DNA of 26,414 nt, taken from IMG/VR virus record IMGVR_UViG_3300046791_000205, positions 1-26,414 of that record; one strand, 5' to 3'. The position numbers were made by a program, and so were the translations under genes. The stretch is from a virus. Positions 11,229 through 19,107 of this stretch are shown one piece after another (position 1 is the stretch's first letter; the number at the start of each line of letters is the position of its first letter). The notes beneath the pieces are model-generated. The model had not been told where the DNA came from and searched no databases. It worked only from the letters and a program-made list of their open reading frames with translations.

Positions 11229-11884
11229 TGCCGTCGCACGTCTCTCTTATCGGCCGTCGTTTTGGACGCCTTAAAGTCTTGTCGCGCGTTGAAAAGGTCG
11301 CGAACGAAGATAAATACAAGTGGCTGTGTCAGTGCGATTGCGGTGTCGAAAAGCAGATACTTGGCGATAGCCTGACGTCCGGAAAAACGTCATCGTGTGG
11401 ATGCTTTTCGCGTGAGTCACATACCCGGCACGACATGTCCAGAACGCTATACTATAAACTATGGCAAGGTATGATCCGGCGATGCCAAAAACCCAATACT
11501 GCGGGATATGATCTTTATGGTGGACGTGGCATCCGCGTATGTGAGCGATGGCTCGATTTCAATGCGTTCCGTGAGGACATGGGGGAGCGGCCGGGGTTAG
11601 AATATTCACTGGAGCGAGTAGACAACAACCGCGACTATGAGGCGGAAAATTGCCGTTGGGCGACCGCGACTGAGCAGCAACGGCACAAAAGACGTCAGAG
11701 AAATAACACGAGTGGCGTGACCGGTGTCTCCTGGAACATCACCGAGAGAAAGTGGATGGCATTTATCGTTGTGAACCACAGATTGATTAATCTCGGCAGG
11801 TTTTCGAACGTCGATGATGCCGCGACCGCTCGCAAAGTTGCTGAACAGCAACACGGATTTCATCCTTCGCATGGAGAAGTCTGA
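11228..11884 (+). CDS. AP2/HNH homing-type endonuclease
   Basis: 218 aa, recognisable in three parts. Residues 8-60 (GRRFGRLKVLSR, WLCQCDCG, SGKTSSCGCF) are the zinc-binding N-terminal module. Residues 72-150 (LYYKLWQGMIRRCQKPN, YGGRGIRVCERW, LERVDNNRDYEAENCRWATA) are the HNH-like nuclease core. Residues 160-210 (NNTSGVTGVSWNITERKWMA, RLINLGRFSNVDDAATARKV) are an AP2 DNA-binding domain. It is inserted between two small phage genes with TAATG and TGATG junctions, and its GC looks lower than that of the neighbours. Probably a mobile homing gene in the rightward operon. Confidence 0.85.
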   Translation: MPSHVSLIGRRFGRLKVLSRVEKVANEDKYKWLCQCDCGVEKQILGDSLTSGKTSSCGCFSRESHTRHDMSRTLYYKLWQGMIRRCQKPNTAGYDLYGGRGIRVCERWLDFNAFREDMGERPGLEYSLERVDNNRDYEAENCRWATATEQQRHKRRQRNNTSGVTGVSWNITERKWMAFIVVNHRLINLGRFSNVDDAATARKVAEQQHGFHPSHGEV

Positions 11885-12036
11885 TGACCGGCCCGCCGCT
11901 CCAGCGTCTGCTGGCCTCGCTGGCGATCGGCCTCGTGCTCGCCGGGGCGTATTGGTGGGGGATGGATCAGATCCCCGCCGCGATGCTGGCGGAGGCTGAC
12001 GCGGCGGCTAAGATTGTCGTGGTGGGGGGAAGGTGA
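11884..12036 (+). CDS. Small single-pass membrane protein, 50 aa
   Basis: Begins MTGPPLQRLLASLAIGLVLA with a hydrophobic segment at about residues 8-26, followed by WWGMDQIPAAMLAEADAAAK and a short tail. It is probably an inner-membrane peptide of unknown role. Small size and position late in an early operon would fit a spanin-, holin- or exclusion-like protein, but nothing proves it. ATG shares a base with the HNH stop (TGATG), and its own TGA shares a base with the next ATG. Confidence 0.6.
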   Translation: MTGPPLQRLLASLAIGLVLAGAYWWGMDQIPAAMLAEADAAAKIVVVGGR

Positions 12037-12239
12037 TGGCGAAAAGGCTCGTCATTCACGATCCGGCCTGCCGTGAGCTTGTGTTACGCCGTGCCAAAAA
12101 CATTGCGCGTGGGCACAACTCGGTGGAGGTCTGGACAGAGGAGGGAGTCCACGTCGCGACCGCCAGGCCTGACGGGCACATCGACGCCACCTGGGAGGGC
12201 AGTCGCTACGTCAGCATCGTGCCGACGGAGCCGTCGTGA
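12036..12239 (+). CDS. Hypothetical protein, 67 aa
   Basis: A small, beta-rich soluble protein (RLVIHDPACRELVLRRAKNI, then SVEVWTEEGVHVATARPDGH, IDATWEGSRYVSIV). Function unknown. The ATG at 12036 follows GGAAGG closely and shares a base with the previous stop (TGATG). A GTG one codon earlier is also possible. Confidence 0.6.
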   Translation: MAKRLVIHDPACRELVLRRAKNIARGHNSVEVWTEEGVHVATARPDGHIDATWEGSRYVSIVPTEPS

Positions 12240-12292
12240 CATCATGATAGGCAGATGCGCCGCCGCCTCGCGCGGATAGTGGGGATATCATT

Positions 12293-12538
12293 ATGACGAC
12301 GATTCTGTATCACGGCTTTCGGATCATGTTCGCGACGTTTGTTCTGACGCTCTCAGGATGCGCGACCCTGCTGATTTTGGTCGGCGCTGCCGCGCTTATT
12401 CGCGAAATAACCTCGCATCCCGGAAAGGTTGTTCCCCAGATCACGACCGTTACCGAATGTCGTCCGCTAGTCCATCCTCCCGACCCGAAGTTGTCAGAGG
12501 GCGAGCAAATCTTAGAGGCGTATAGATGCTGGCCCTGA
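12293..12538 (+). CDS. Membrane protein with possible lipobox, 81 aa
   Basis: Residues 8-38 are strongly hydrophobic (RIMFATFVLTLSGCATLLIL, then VGAAALI), with LSGC resembling a lipoprotein signal box. A polar domain follows that carries two further cysteines (TECRPL and AYRCWP). Either a lipoprotein or a single-pass protein. An o-spanin-like role is conceivable but unsupported. GGGGAT precedes the ATG. It is the last rightward gene; its stop lies 5 bases from the stop of the convergent late operon, with no terminator between. Confidence 0.6.
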   Translation: MTTILYHGFRIMFATFVLTLSGCATLLILVGAAALIREITSHPGKVVPQITTVTECRPLVHPPDPKLSEGEQILEAYRCWP

Positions 12539-12543
12539 GTTGC

Positions 12544-14511
12544 TCACGGCGGGCGCTCGAATGCGCTTCTGGCTTTCTCTGGGTTGAGCAACTTATCCCG
12601 CAACGCATCCATGACCATCCGCTGCCCCTTGAGGCTCTGTCCCTTGAGAAGATAACTTACCCCACCTAATGCCATGCCAAGCACAGGGTTGACTCCGGCG
12701 GCAAGTGCGCCTCCGGTCCCAACCGCGCCAGCTAACAGCGGATGGCCCATTACACCCATGCTCCCACTGACGCCGAATTTTTGGACTGTCGGTGAACCTA
12801 AGGATGTGCCAAGACGCTGCTTGGCATCGTTTTGATAGTCCACGCGCAACTCCTTCAACCTCGCCAACTGCTCGTCAGTCACGCCGTCAGCCAGGCGTGC
12901 GCCTGGTAGCCGCTGCTGGGTCTCGGCTGCCTTGATCGTTGCGTCCAACGTGCCGAGGTTAACATTGCCATTCCGATCGAGGATGTTCCGCGCCTGCAAG
13001 AACCGTTGCCCATCGATCGCAGACCGCTCCGCCGCCTGCTGCGCCAGGAAATCTTGATAACCCGGAGCGCCCTGCTCGATCGCATCGCGCAGGTTGGCGC
13101 GCACCTCCATGAGTTGGTGGGCGGCCATTCGACCATCGTGCGCGGTGCCGGCCGCTTTGGGTCCGATCATGTCGCCGATCGAAAGATCCACGCCACGCAG
13201 TAACGCGGGATCGGTTTTCAGATTACCGTCTTTATCCACCAACTTGTCGCGAATGTGTTGGAGGCTGGCTTTCACCACGTCCCGCTCCCCTTGTGGGCCG
13301 TTCAGCACGCGATCAATTCCGGCAATCGCATCGGACGGATCAACCGGTTTCGTCCGCGCCGGATCGAAGATCGCCTTTTCTTGTGGCGCCGTTCTGGCGT
13401 TCAGTTGTGCTTCTACAACATCCGTCGCCCGTGAGTCGCCAATTACATCGCCGACCGCTTTGTTGCGGACAGTCGTATTGCCGGTTTCACGGGTGACGAA
13501 GTGCTGGGTTTGCTCTGGTACATCGCGCACGCCGCGCTCCAACCCGGCCAGGCCCCCATGACCGCCCTCGATCGATTGGGATAGCGTTGGCTGAGCGCCG
13601 CTGGCCAAGGGGGCAGAATTGATGACGGGCGTCTGGTCGCCGGCAAAATGTCGGAGGATTCGATCGGCTTCGGCCTCGGCCTGCGCCTGGGTGATAATCG
13701 GGGCAATCCGCGCGGATGGCGCGGATGTCGGGGAGACCGGCGGTGTGACGCCCGCTCGCGTACCTGCCGGCGGCGTCGCATTCAGGTCGAGCGCGTTCAC
13801 AAGCGATGGATCTGGCACGCCCATCATCGTGAGGCCGGTGACGGGAGGCGTGGCCCCTGGCGGCATGAAACCAGGACCAGGTGGCGCTCCCGGCGGCGCA
13901 TAGCCAGGGGCAGCCGGGTTGTTCCACTGTTCATCGTGGCGGATGAGGGCGTTGATCCGACCGAGCGTGGATTGCCCCTCGATCGGCGGAGGTGCCGCGC
14001 GTTCCATGACGGTTCTCGGCTGTAGCTGATTGACCTCCGGGGCCTTCCCCATGCCTCTGGGATATATCGCGGCGTCTGGCCCCAAAAGGGCCGCCAGCCA
14101 CCCCAGGGCGTCTCTGCCGCCTCTCTCGCCAAACATCTCCACGGCGCCCTGCGCGAGACCCGCCGTCGTCGCGCCCAGGAGGCCCCCGCCTTGTCGCATA
14201 AGCCCCGTGAGAATGGGTTGACCCTGGATGTCCGTGCCGGCGGCGGCTCCCTCCCTGAACCCTTTATCAACGGCGCCCAGCCAGCGCGCCGCGCTCGGCC
14301 CCTGCGCGGCCATGGCGTCGAGTTCGCCCTGGTTGGGGTTCAGATCCCACACACTCGGCTTCGTGATCGGCGCCGCCGCATCAACAGGCGTTCGGTATGC
14401 GTCCGCTATCGACGCGCCATCCGATGGCGGCGGTGGCGCCGCCACGGTCGTGTCGTCTGTCCAGACTCGATAGGCGTCGGCGATTGATTTGCCGCTCTTA
14501 TCGTCTGCCAT
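12544..14511 (-). CDS. Large virion/ejection protein, 655 aa (gp16-like position)
   Basis: Last gene of the late operon. It occupies the place of the P22 gp16-type ejection protein, which enters the cell with the DNA. The N terminus has two copies of a SIADAYR motif (residues about 9-15 and 34-40). A proline-rich linker (about 195-240) follows, then a long helical region with charged blocks. The C-terminal 100 residues include a glycine/alanine-rich, hydrophobic stretch (HPLLAGAVGTGGALAAGVNP, VLGMALGGVSYLL) that could insert in membranes. No catalytic motif found. Assignment rests on position, length and composition rather than on sequence match. Start overlaps the hydrolase stop. Confidence 0.65.
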   Translation of the reverse strand: MADDKSGKSIADAYRVWTDDTTVAAPPPPSDGASIADAYRTPVDAAAPITKPSVWDLNPNQGELDAMAAQGPSAARWLGAVDKGFREGAAAGTDIQGQPILTGLMRQGGGLLGATTAGLAQGAVEMFGERGGRDALGWLAALLGPDAAIYPRGMGKAPEVNQLQPRTVMERAAPPPIEGQSTLGRINALIRHDEQWNNPAAPGYAPPGAPPGPGFMPPGATPPVTGLTMMGVPDPSLVNALDLNATPPAGTRAGVTPPVSPTSAPSARIAPIITQAQAEAEADRILRHFAGDQTPVINSAPLASGAQPTLSQSIEGGHGGLAGLERGVRDVPEQTQHFVTRETGNTTVRNKAVGDVIGDSRATDVVEAQLNARTAPQEKAIFDPARTKPVDPSDAIAGIDRVLNGPQGERDVVKASLQHIRDKLVDKDGNLKTDPALLRGVDLSIGDMIGPKAAGTAHDGRMAAHQLMEVRANLRDAIEQGAPGYQDFLAQQAAERSAIDGQRFLQARNILDRNGNVNLGTLDATIKAAETQQRLPGARLADGVTDEQLARLKELRVDYQNDAKQRLGTSLGSPTVQKFGVSGSMGVMGHPLLAGAVGTGGALAAGVNPVLGMALGGVSYLLKGQSLKGQRMVMDALRDKLLNPEKARSAFERPP

Positions 14512-15035
14512 CAGCGTGTCGCCTGTTGCGGAGGTTGCGGAACGGGAGCACGCCGCACCACGAGGCTTTGCGCCGGCTCCCAGCTATATTCCACCCGGCC
14601 GCCGTGATTCCCTGATTGCATGAGCACGTACGTCTTTCCGTCGCCCTCGCTGATGTGGCCGGTCGCGATCCCGACATGGCCGCCGAGACCGCCGGCCGGG
14701 TGACCTTTCGGCTGCACCAGCACGTCACCGGGCTGTAGGTCGCCGCTCGCCGGCTCGCCCCAGTTCATGAACCCGGTCGCGATGTTCTTCCCCCCGCCCG
14801 TCGTGCCCTGGACACCATTGGCGGCGAGAACCCCGTTAACGAACGCCGCGCACCAGTTCATCTTGGTAGAGTCGAGATCCTGTCCGGTCTGTTGCAGGAA
14901 CGGACGGATCGTCGCGCCGTTGGCGCCGGTCAACTTCGCCGCCGTGGCCGCGATGGCGTCACCGACCGAGGGCGCCGGAGGCGCGGGAGCGGTCTGATCG
15001 GGATCGAGTGTGCTGGTTTCGTCAATATTCGACAT
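14511..15035 (-). CDS. Virion-associated peptidoglycan hydrolase, NlpC/P60- or CHAP-like (TIGR02594 type)
   Basis: 174 aa. A proline-rich N terminus is followed by the papain-like core: MNWCAAFVNGVLAANG with the nucleophile Cys62, GDLQPGDVLV, and GGHVGIATG with His120. Asn143/His144 in QSGNHGG may complete the active site. This order (NWCAAFVN, then GDVxV, then GHVGI) is the TIGR02594 signature. Being encoded between ejection-protein genes, it is likely packaged and used to open the cell wall during DNA entry, not only for lysis. The ATG at 15035 shares a base with the upstream TGA. Confidence 0.78.
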   Translation of the reverse strand: MSNIDETSTLDPDQTAPAPPAPSVGDAIAATAAKLTGANGATIRPFLQQTGQDLDSTKMNWCAAFVNGVLAANGVQGTTGGGKNIATGFMNWGEPASGDLQPGDVLVQPKGHPAGGLGGHVGIATGHISEGDGKTYVLMQSGNHGGRVEYSWEPAQSLVVRRAPVPQPPQQATR

Positions 15036-16684
15036 CAGGGAGGCGCTGCCGGCGGCATCAACGCATTAGGTGCGGGCCGTGGAACAACAGCGGCGGGCGG
15101 AGGAGGAGGAGCCGCCTTCCTCGGATCGGGAATGGCGCCACGCTTCACCGCCAGGGCCAGCGAGTCGTGCAGCCGCTCCGTTTGTCCCTTGTCTTTGTAT
15201 TCCTTCTCAATCGCATCGCGCTCGGGTTGTGTGTAATGGTTCCACATAAACGCTTCCGGCGCGGTGTTGGCCGGGAAGCTGCCGATATGCTTGACGACAG
15301 CGCCAGTAGGGGACGGTTCCGGCATTTCCTGCGTCTGAGTAATATCCCGTTTCAGAATGCCCATATCCTGAATAAGAACATGGCGGTTGGCCCCGGCCAG
15401 CATCTCGTCGGCGTTGGCATTTGAATGCAGCTTCGTTTCCAGACCAAGATCGGTTCCGGCTTTGGATCCGTTGTCCTGCGCGAATCGCAACAGGTTCTTT
15501 TGCAGGAGTTGGCGATAATCCGTGTCGCTAAGCTGCCCACGCTCAACAGTTGTGATGCCCTGAGCCTTCAGGAAAGCATATGCGCGCGCGAAGAATCCCG
15601 TCGAAGGTCCGGTGTCCGCCAGCTTGAGCGCGTCCAGTGCCGACTGGCCGGCTATGAGTCGCTTTTGTTGTTCCCCCATGGCGGTATTCGCCACCGTACG
15701 GGCTTCAACATCCTTTCGCAGTGAGTCTTCAGTCGTCTGTGCCGTCCCTGTCGGCAGCCCCGTGACGACACCGCCTCCGGCTGGTGCTGACGATGGGGAC
15801 GGTGCGGCCGCTGGAGGTTGCGCCGGAGCAGCGGAAGCGGGAGGCGGTGTTGGTGAGGGCGTGGCCGCATTCGCTGGTGGAGGCGTGACGGCGGGAGGCG
15901 TTACGAATTTGCCCCCGACCAGGCGTTGTCCCGGCGGCGGAGGTGGGGCGCCAGGAGGCAGACCGGGCGCCCCACTGGTCGCGTCAGACGGGATGAAGGG
16001 TGGCTTCGGGGGGAACTGCGGGCCGCTAACGCTACCAGGAGCCGGCGCCCCCATAGCCGGCCCGCGCGCAACATCGCGAGGTACTGACCTGACTGCCTTG
16101 GATGGATCGTTCGTCGGTTGATCATTTGCATCAAGCAGGATCGGGGCGGACTGCGGGGTGAAATAAGTCTCCGGACTTACCGTGTGCGCGATACCACCGC
16201 CAACGACAGCGCCGCCCGGTGACGACGCGGTGGGTTGGAATGTTGTCACTGGTGCCGTCGTTCCGCCAAAGGTTTGCAACGTGGTCTGGCCGATGACCTG
16301 ATGCAGTTGGTCGAGATGCAATATGCCGATCCTGACCGCGTTATCCTGACGTTCCTTCTCCGACATGGCCTTCCAACGCGCGTATTCCTGATCGACCAGT
16401 TGCGGGGGGAACGCGCCCGACGCCCTCAGATTGGCGAACGAGGCGGCCAGATTGGCGTCGGACCCGTCTCGCGCGACCGTCATGGCCTGGGATGCGATCA
16501 TCGCCGAGCGCATCGCGCCGGTTTGCATCTGCGCCTGGTCTGTTTGGAATGCCTGTTGCGCCGCCTGATTGCCCGCCGTGATCGCCGCCAAAGGGTTGAT
16601 TTGTGGCGGGTTGGCGATGCCTTGCAAGACCGAGGCCGAGCGGTTGGAGGTCTGGAGGGCGTTGATCAGATCACTATCGGCCAT
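15035..16684 (-). CDS. Virion/ejection protein with proline-rich middle, 549 aa
   Basis: Occupies the position of the P22 gp20-like ejection protein. Residues 1-150 are helical and glutamine/alanine-rich. Residues about 215-310 are a long, probably disordered proline/alanine region (PPGAPPPPPGQ and TPPPASAAPAQPPAAA). Residues 330-500 are again helical (EDSLRKDVEARTVANTAMGE, QLSDTDYRQLLQKNLLRFAQ). The tail is proline-rich. No enzyme motif seen. A role as internal virion protein is inferred from neighbours. The start lies 6 bases from the end of the upstream ejection gene. Confidence 0.65.
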   Translation of the reverse strand: MADSDLINALQTSNRSASVLQGIANPPQINPLAAITAGNQAAQQAFQTDQAQMQTGAMRSAMIASQAMTVARDGSDANLAASFANLRASGAFPPQLVDQEYARWKAMSEKERQDNAVRIGILHLDQLHQVIGQTTLQTFGGTTAPVTTFQPTASSPGGAVVGGGIAHTVSPETYFTPQSAPILLDANDQPTNDPSKAVRSVPRDVARGPAMGAPAPGSVSGPQFPPKPPFIPSDATSGAPGLPPGAPPPPPGQRLVGGKFVTPPAVTPPPANAATPSPTPPPASAAPAQPPAAAPSPSSAPAGGGVVTGLPTGTAQTTEDSLRKDVEARTVANTAMGEQQKRLIAGQSALDALKLADTGPSTGFFARAYAFLKAQGITTVERGQLSDTDYRQLLQKNLLRFAQDNGSKAGTDLGLETKLHSNANADEMLAGANRHVLIQDMGILKRDITQTQEMPEPSPTGAVVKHIGSFPANTAPEAFMWNHYTQPERDAIEKEYKDKGQTERLHDSLALAVKRGAIPDPRKAAPPPPPAAVVPRPAPNALMPPAAPP

Positions 16685-16690
16685 GGCGGA

Positions 16691-17476
16691 TCAACCTGTC
16701 GCAGTGGTTTGTGGTCCGTAATTCTGGCCGCTCGCGCCAGGATACCCGGTCAACCCCGCCGGAGTGGCCGCCGTTCGCCGGTTGTACGTGTCATACGCGA
16801 GGTAGTTGTTCGCGGCCCCCGTCAGTGCGCTGGTGACGCCCTGCGCCCCCGCCGCCGACGCGAGGCCCGCCTGATTGAGGTAGTTCCCGGCCGTGGAGGC
16901 CGCCGACGTGCCTTGCGTGCCGAGACCGGCCGCCGCGTTCGCCCCGATCGTGGCCACGTCCTTGTAGCGGCCAAACTGCGCGGCGAGATTGCCCTGCTGC
17001 ATGGTATTCAAATTGATATAATCGGTGAATCGTTGCTGTGCGACATTGAACTGATCGAGGTAGGTCTTGTTCGCCAGTCCGGTCGCGTATTCCGCCGCCC
17101 CTTTCATCGCCGCCCCGGACACGCCCAGACCGCGCGCCGCGGCGGCCGACTGCGTGGCCTTGAGGCCCTGCGCCCTGGCGAACTGGTAACCGGGCGTTTG
17201 CTCCAGATCGGCCTGATTCATCTGAAGTGGGATGTTATTGGCGGCCAGCGCGTTGTAGTCCGGCCCGCCGCCCGTGGCTGATTTCGCCAGCGTGTTGGCA
17301 TTGCCGAACGCTTCGACCCCCGGCGTAAAATACGGCGACAGATCGCCCCGCGTCTGTTGGTATTGCTGTTGCTGGAGACCGGCGGCGTTCTTCGCCGAGC
17401 CGGCCGCCGTGCTGGAACCGTAAAGCGAGGCTCCCGCGCCAACAACGGCGGAGGCGGCGATGGCTGCTGCTACCAT
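16691..17476 (-). CDS. DNA ejection/transfer protein, 261 aa (gp7-like)
   Basis: Starts with a hydrophobic, glycine-zipper-like helix MVAAAIAASAVVGAGASLYG, then a helical region QQQQYQQTRGDLSPYFTPGV. The pattern ASxxxGAxxSLxGS...QQQxYxxTRxDLxPYxxxG is familiar from phage DNA transfer/ejection proteins. The C-terminal half is Ala/Gly/Gln-rich, including an AQQRFTDYINLNTMQQG block. Such proteins leave the virion to form part of the channel across the cell envelope. First of the three ejection genes; it starts immediately after the GNAT gene. Confidence 0.72.
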   Translation of the reverse strand: MVAAAIAASAVVGAGASLYGSSTAAGSAKNAAGLQQQQYQQTRGDLSPYFTPGVEAFGNANTLAKSATGGGPDYNALAANNIPLQMNQADLEQTPGYQFARAQGLKATQSAAAARGLGVSGAAMKGAAEYATGLANKTYLDQFNVAQQRFTDYINLNTMQQGNLAAQFGRYKDVATIGANAAAGLGTQGTSAASTAGNYLNQAGLASAAGAQGVTSALTGAANNYLAYDTYNRRTAATPAGLTGYPGASGQNYGPQTTATG

Positions 17477-17477
17477 G

Positions 17478-17930
17478 TCAGGTTCCTAGCCATTTTGAAT
17501 GATAAATCTCGATCGGCACGAAGCCGAGACGTTTGAACAACGGCGATGCGTCCCGGTGCAGCTTGGCGCCGACGAACCAACGCTGAACGCCGCGACGGCG
17601 CAATTCACGTTCTACCGCCTGAAACAGGATCATGCCGCCGCGCCCATCCCTGTGTTCCGGATGCACATAGAAGATGTCCATCTGTGCCGTGAGACACGTC
17701 GCGTAGTGCAATCCTGGCGCTACGAAGCCCCAGTAATAGCCAACGGCTTTGCCATCCTCTCGCAACACGACCAGCAACAACTCTCCGGCCGCGTCACGAG
17801 AGTCGTAAACATCCCACCGGGGCACCAGCGGTACGCGGTCCTTGTCGAGCGCGAGTTCCTCCCAGTGCATGGGCAGCATCGGCATCAGTTCATCGATGGT
17901 CGGGTGCCACGGTTCGGGTGACGCCGTCAT
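17478..17930 (-). CDS. GNAT-family N-acetyltransferase
   Basis: 150 aa. The fold elements read in order: a beta strand LLLVVLREDG, VGYYWGFVAPG, the strand QMDIFYVHPEHRDGRGGMIL with the acetyl-CoA loop RDGRGG (94-99), helix FQAVERELRRRG, WFVGAK, and the final ASPLFKRLGFVPIEIYHSKW typical of GNATs. Substrate unknown. It sits between the fibre/dioxygenase genes and the ejection genes. The ATG at 17930 shares a base with the dioxygenase stop (TGATG). Its place in the late operon suggests modification of a virion or host surface component (inference). Confidence 0.8.
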   Translation of the reverse strand: MTASPEPWHPTIDELMPMLPMHWEELALDKDRVPLVPRWDVYDSRDAAGELLLVVLREDGKAVGYYWGFVAPGLHYATCLTAQMDIFYVHPEHRDGRGGMILFQAVERELRRRGVQRWFVGAKLHRDASPLFKRLGFVPIEIYHSKWLGT

Positions 17931-18493
17931 CACGTCCTGACATCCACCAACAGATGGATGCGGTCATCGACCGAATTATTTTCCACGGCATGGACCTCGC
18001 GGTGCTGAAACCACCAGGCGGTTCCGGTCAACATCTGCACCGTTTCATTTCCGCAGTGATATAGGCTGCCGGGCAGGCCGGCGATGACGACGTGGAATCG
18101 CATGCCGTCATCCCGCGCGACATATTCGCCATCAACATCGGCGTGAGGTGCTATGCGCGCCCCCGGCCGCAGACGAGTGATGATGACACGGCCCAGGCTC
18201 ACCGCCTCCACGCGGCGCATCAGATCGAACACGAGTGGGCGCACCTGGGGCAGTTCGCTCCATGCCGGGTAGAACACCGGATCGGTGTCTTCCAGCACAT
18301 CGGTCAGATGGTCGGGGTCCGTCGTCTTTTCCGGCGCGGAGAACCGCAACAGGATGTCGTCCACGTCTCGGTGAGGCGTGCCGGTGTAGGTGGTTCGGAA
18401 GTCGTGGGCGTTCCATAGCATCGGTCGCGCCTGGATCGCCATGACCAGCGGCACGACATCGATATCCCGAGCGATCAGTTGGAAGTTTCTCAT
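17930..18493 (-). CDS. Aspartyl/asparaginyl beta-hydroxylase-like 2OG-Fe(II) dioxygenase
   Basis: 187 aa from the ATG at 18493, which overlaps the fibre stop (ATGA). The C-terminal half carries the double-stranded beta-helix signature: PGARIAPHADVDG (His117, Asp119), RFHVVIAGLPGS, then AWWFQHREVHAVENN with His168 and RIHLLVDVR with Arg178 for 2-oxoglutarate. These match the iron triad and cosubstrate residues of the Asp_Arg_Hydrox family. It would hydroxylate a protein side chain, perhaps a phage fibre protein or a host target, but the substrate cannot be told. It is paired with a GNAT gene. Confidence 0.78.
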   Translation of the reverse strand: MRNFQLIARDIDVVPLVMAIQARPMLWNAHDFRTTYTGTPHRDVDDILLRFSAPEKTTDPDHLTDVLEDTDPVFYPAWSELPQVRPLVFDLMRRVEAVSLGRVIITRLRPGARIAPHADVDGEYVARDDGMRFHVVIAGLPGSLYHCGNETVQMLTGTAWWFQHREVHAVENNSVDDRIHLLVDVRT

Positions 18494-19104
18494 ACGCCCG
18501 CGACCGGGAGCCAACTCCCCGCCCCCCGGCTCACGTACAGCGTAGCACCAACCGCGCCCGAGGTCCGCGAGTAGAGCGAGCCGATCGGCTGCGTGCTCGT
18601 GGGCGCCGCCGCGCCCGAGGTCCACGTCACCCCGCCGCCCGGTTTCGGCAACAGCGCCGCGTTCAGCGCGTTGTCGGCGGCGATGCGCGCACTCACCTCC
18701 GCCGCATCCGCCGTGATACGGGCGCTGGTCTCCGCCGTGTCCGCCGCCGTGCGGGCATTCGCCTCGGCGGTATCATCCGCCGCCCGTGTGGCCGCCTCGG
18801 CGTCCAGACCCCCCTGGAGCGCCGTATCGGCCGCGATGCGCGCCGCTTCCTCCGCCGCGACCTGGGCCGCGTTGTCCGCGCTGGATACCCCGACCGCGTC
18901 CCCGGTGCGGCGATGGAGCGCCCCGATGCACGCCAGCCACGCGGCGCTCAGCGAGCCCGTCGGATCGACGAATGCCTCCGGCGGCGGCAGGGCGCAGAAG
19001 ATGTCGCCGTCCGTGGATGTCCCCGGAGGCGAGCTTCCGGGCCCGGAAGACGGTCCTCCGTGCCGGGCGTGGCGTAACCGCGCCATGTTTCGATTCGATA
19101 TCAC
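18490..19104 (-). CDS. Fibre-like protein with alanine-rich coiled coil
   Basis: 204 aa. After a Gly/Pro/Ser-rich start and a short helical region, residues about 78-150 are a run of seven-residue repeats (EEAARIAADTALQGG, ADDTAEANARTAADTAETSA, RITADAAEVSARIAADNALN) typical of trimeric phage fibre stalks. A C-terminal tip domain follows: LYSRTSGAVGATLYVSRGAG with SWLPV. It likely forms a thin appendage or a fibre extension. Its repeat unit is shared with the upstream 267-aa protein. Start: GTG at 19104 with AGG upstream, or ATG at 19086. Confidence 0.68.
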   Translation of the reverse strand: MISNRNMARLRHARHGGPSSGPGSSPPGTSTDGDIFCALPPPEAFVDPTGSLSAAWLACIGALHRRTGDAVGVSSADNAAQVAAEEAARIAADTALQGGLDAEAATRAADDTAEANARTAADTAETSARITADAAEVSARIAADNALNAALLPKPGGGVTWTSGAAAPTSTQPIGSLYSRTSGAVGATLYVSRGAGSWLPVAGV

Positions 19105-19107
19105 AAC

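Noticed and set aside
13619-15236. Several + strand Gly/Arg-rich ORFs
   Set aside because: Antisense shadows of the late-operon ejection and hydrolase genes in GC-rich DNA.
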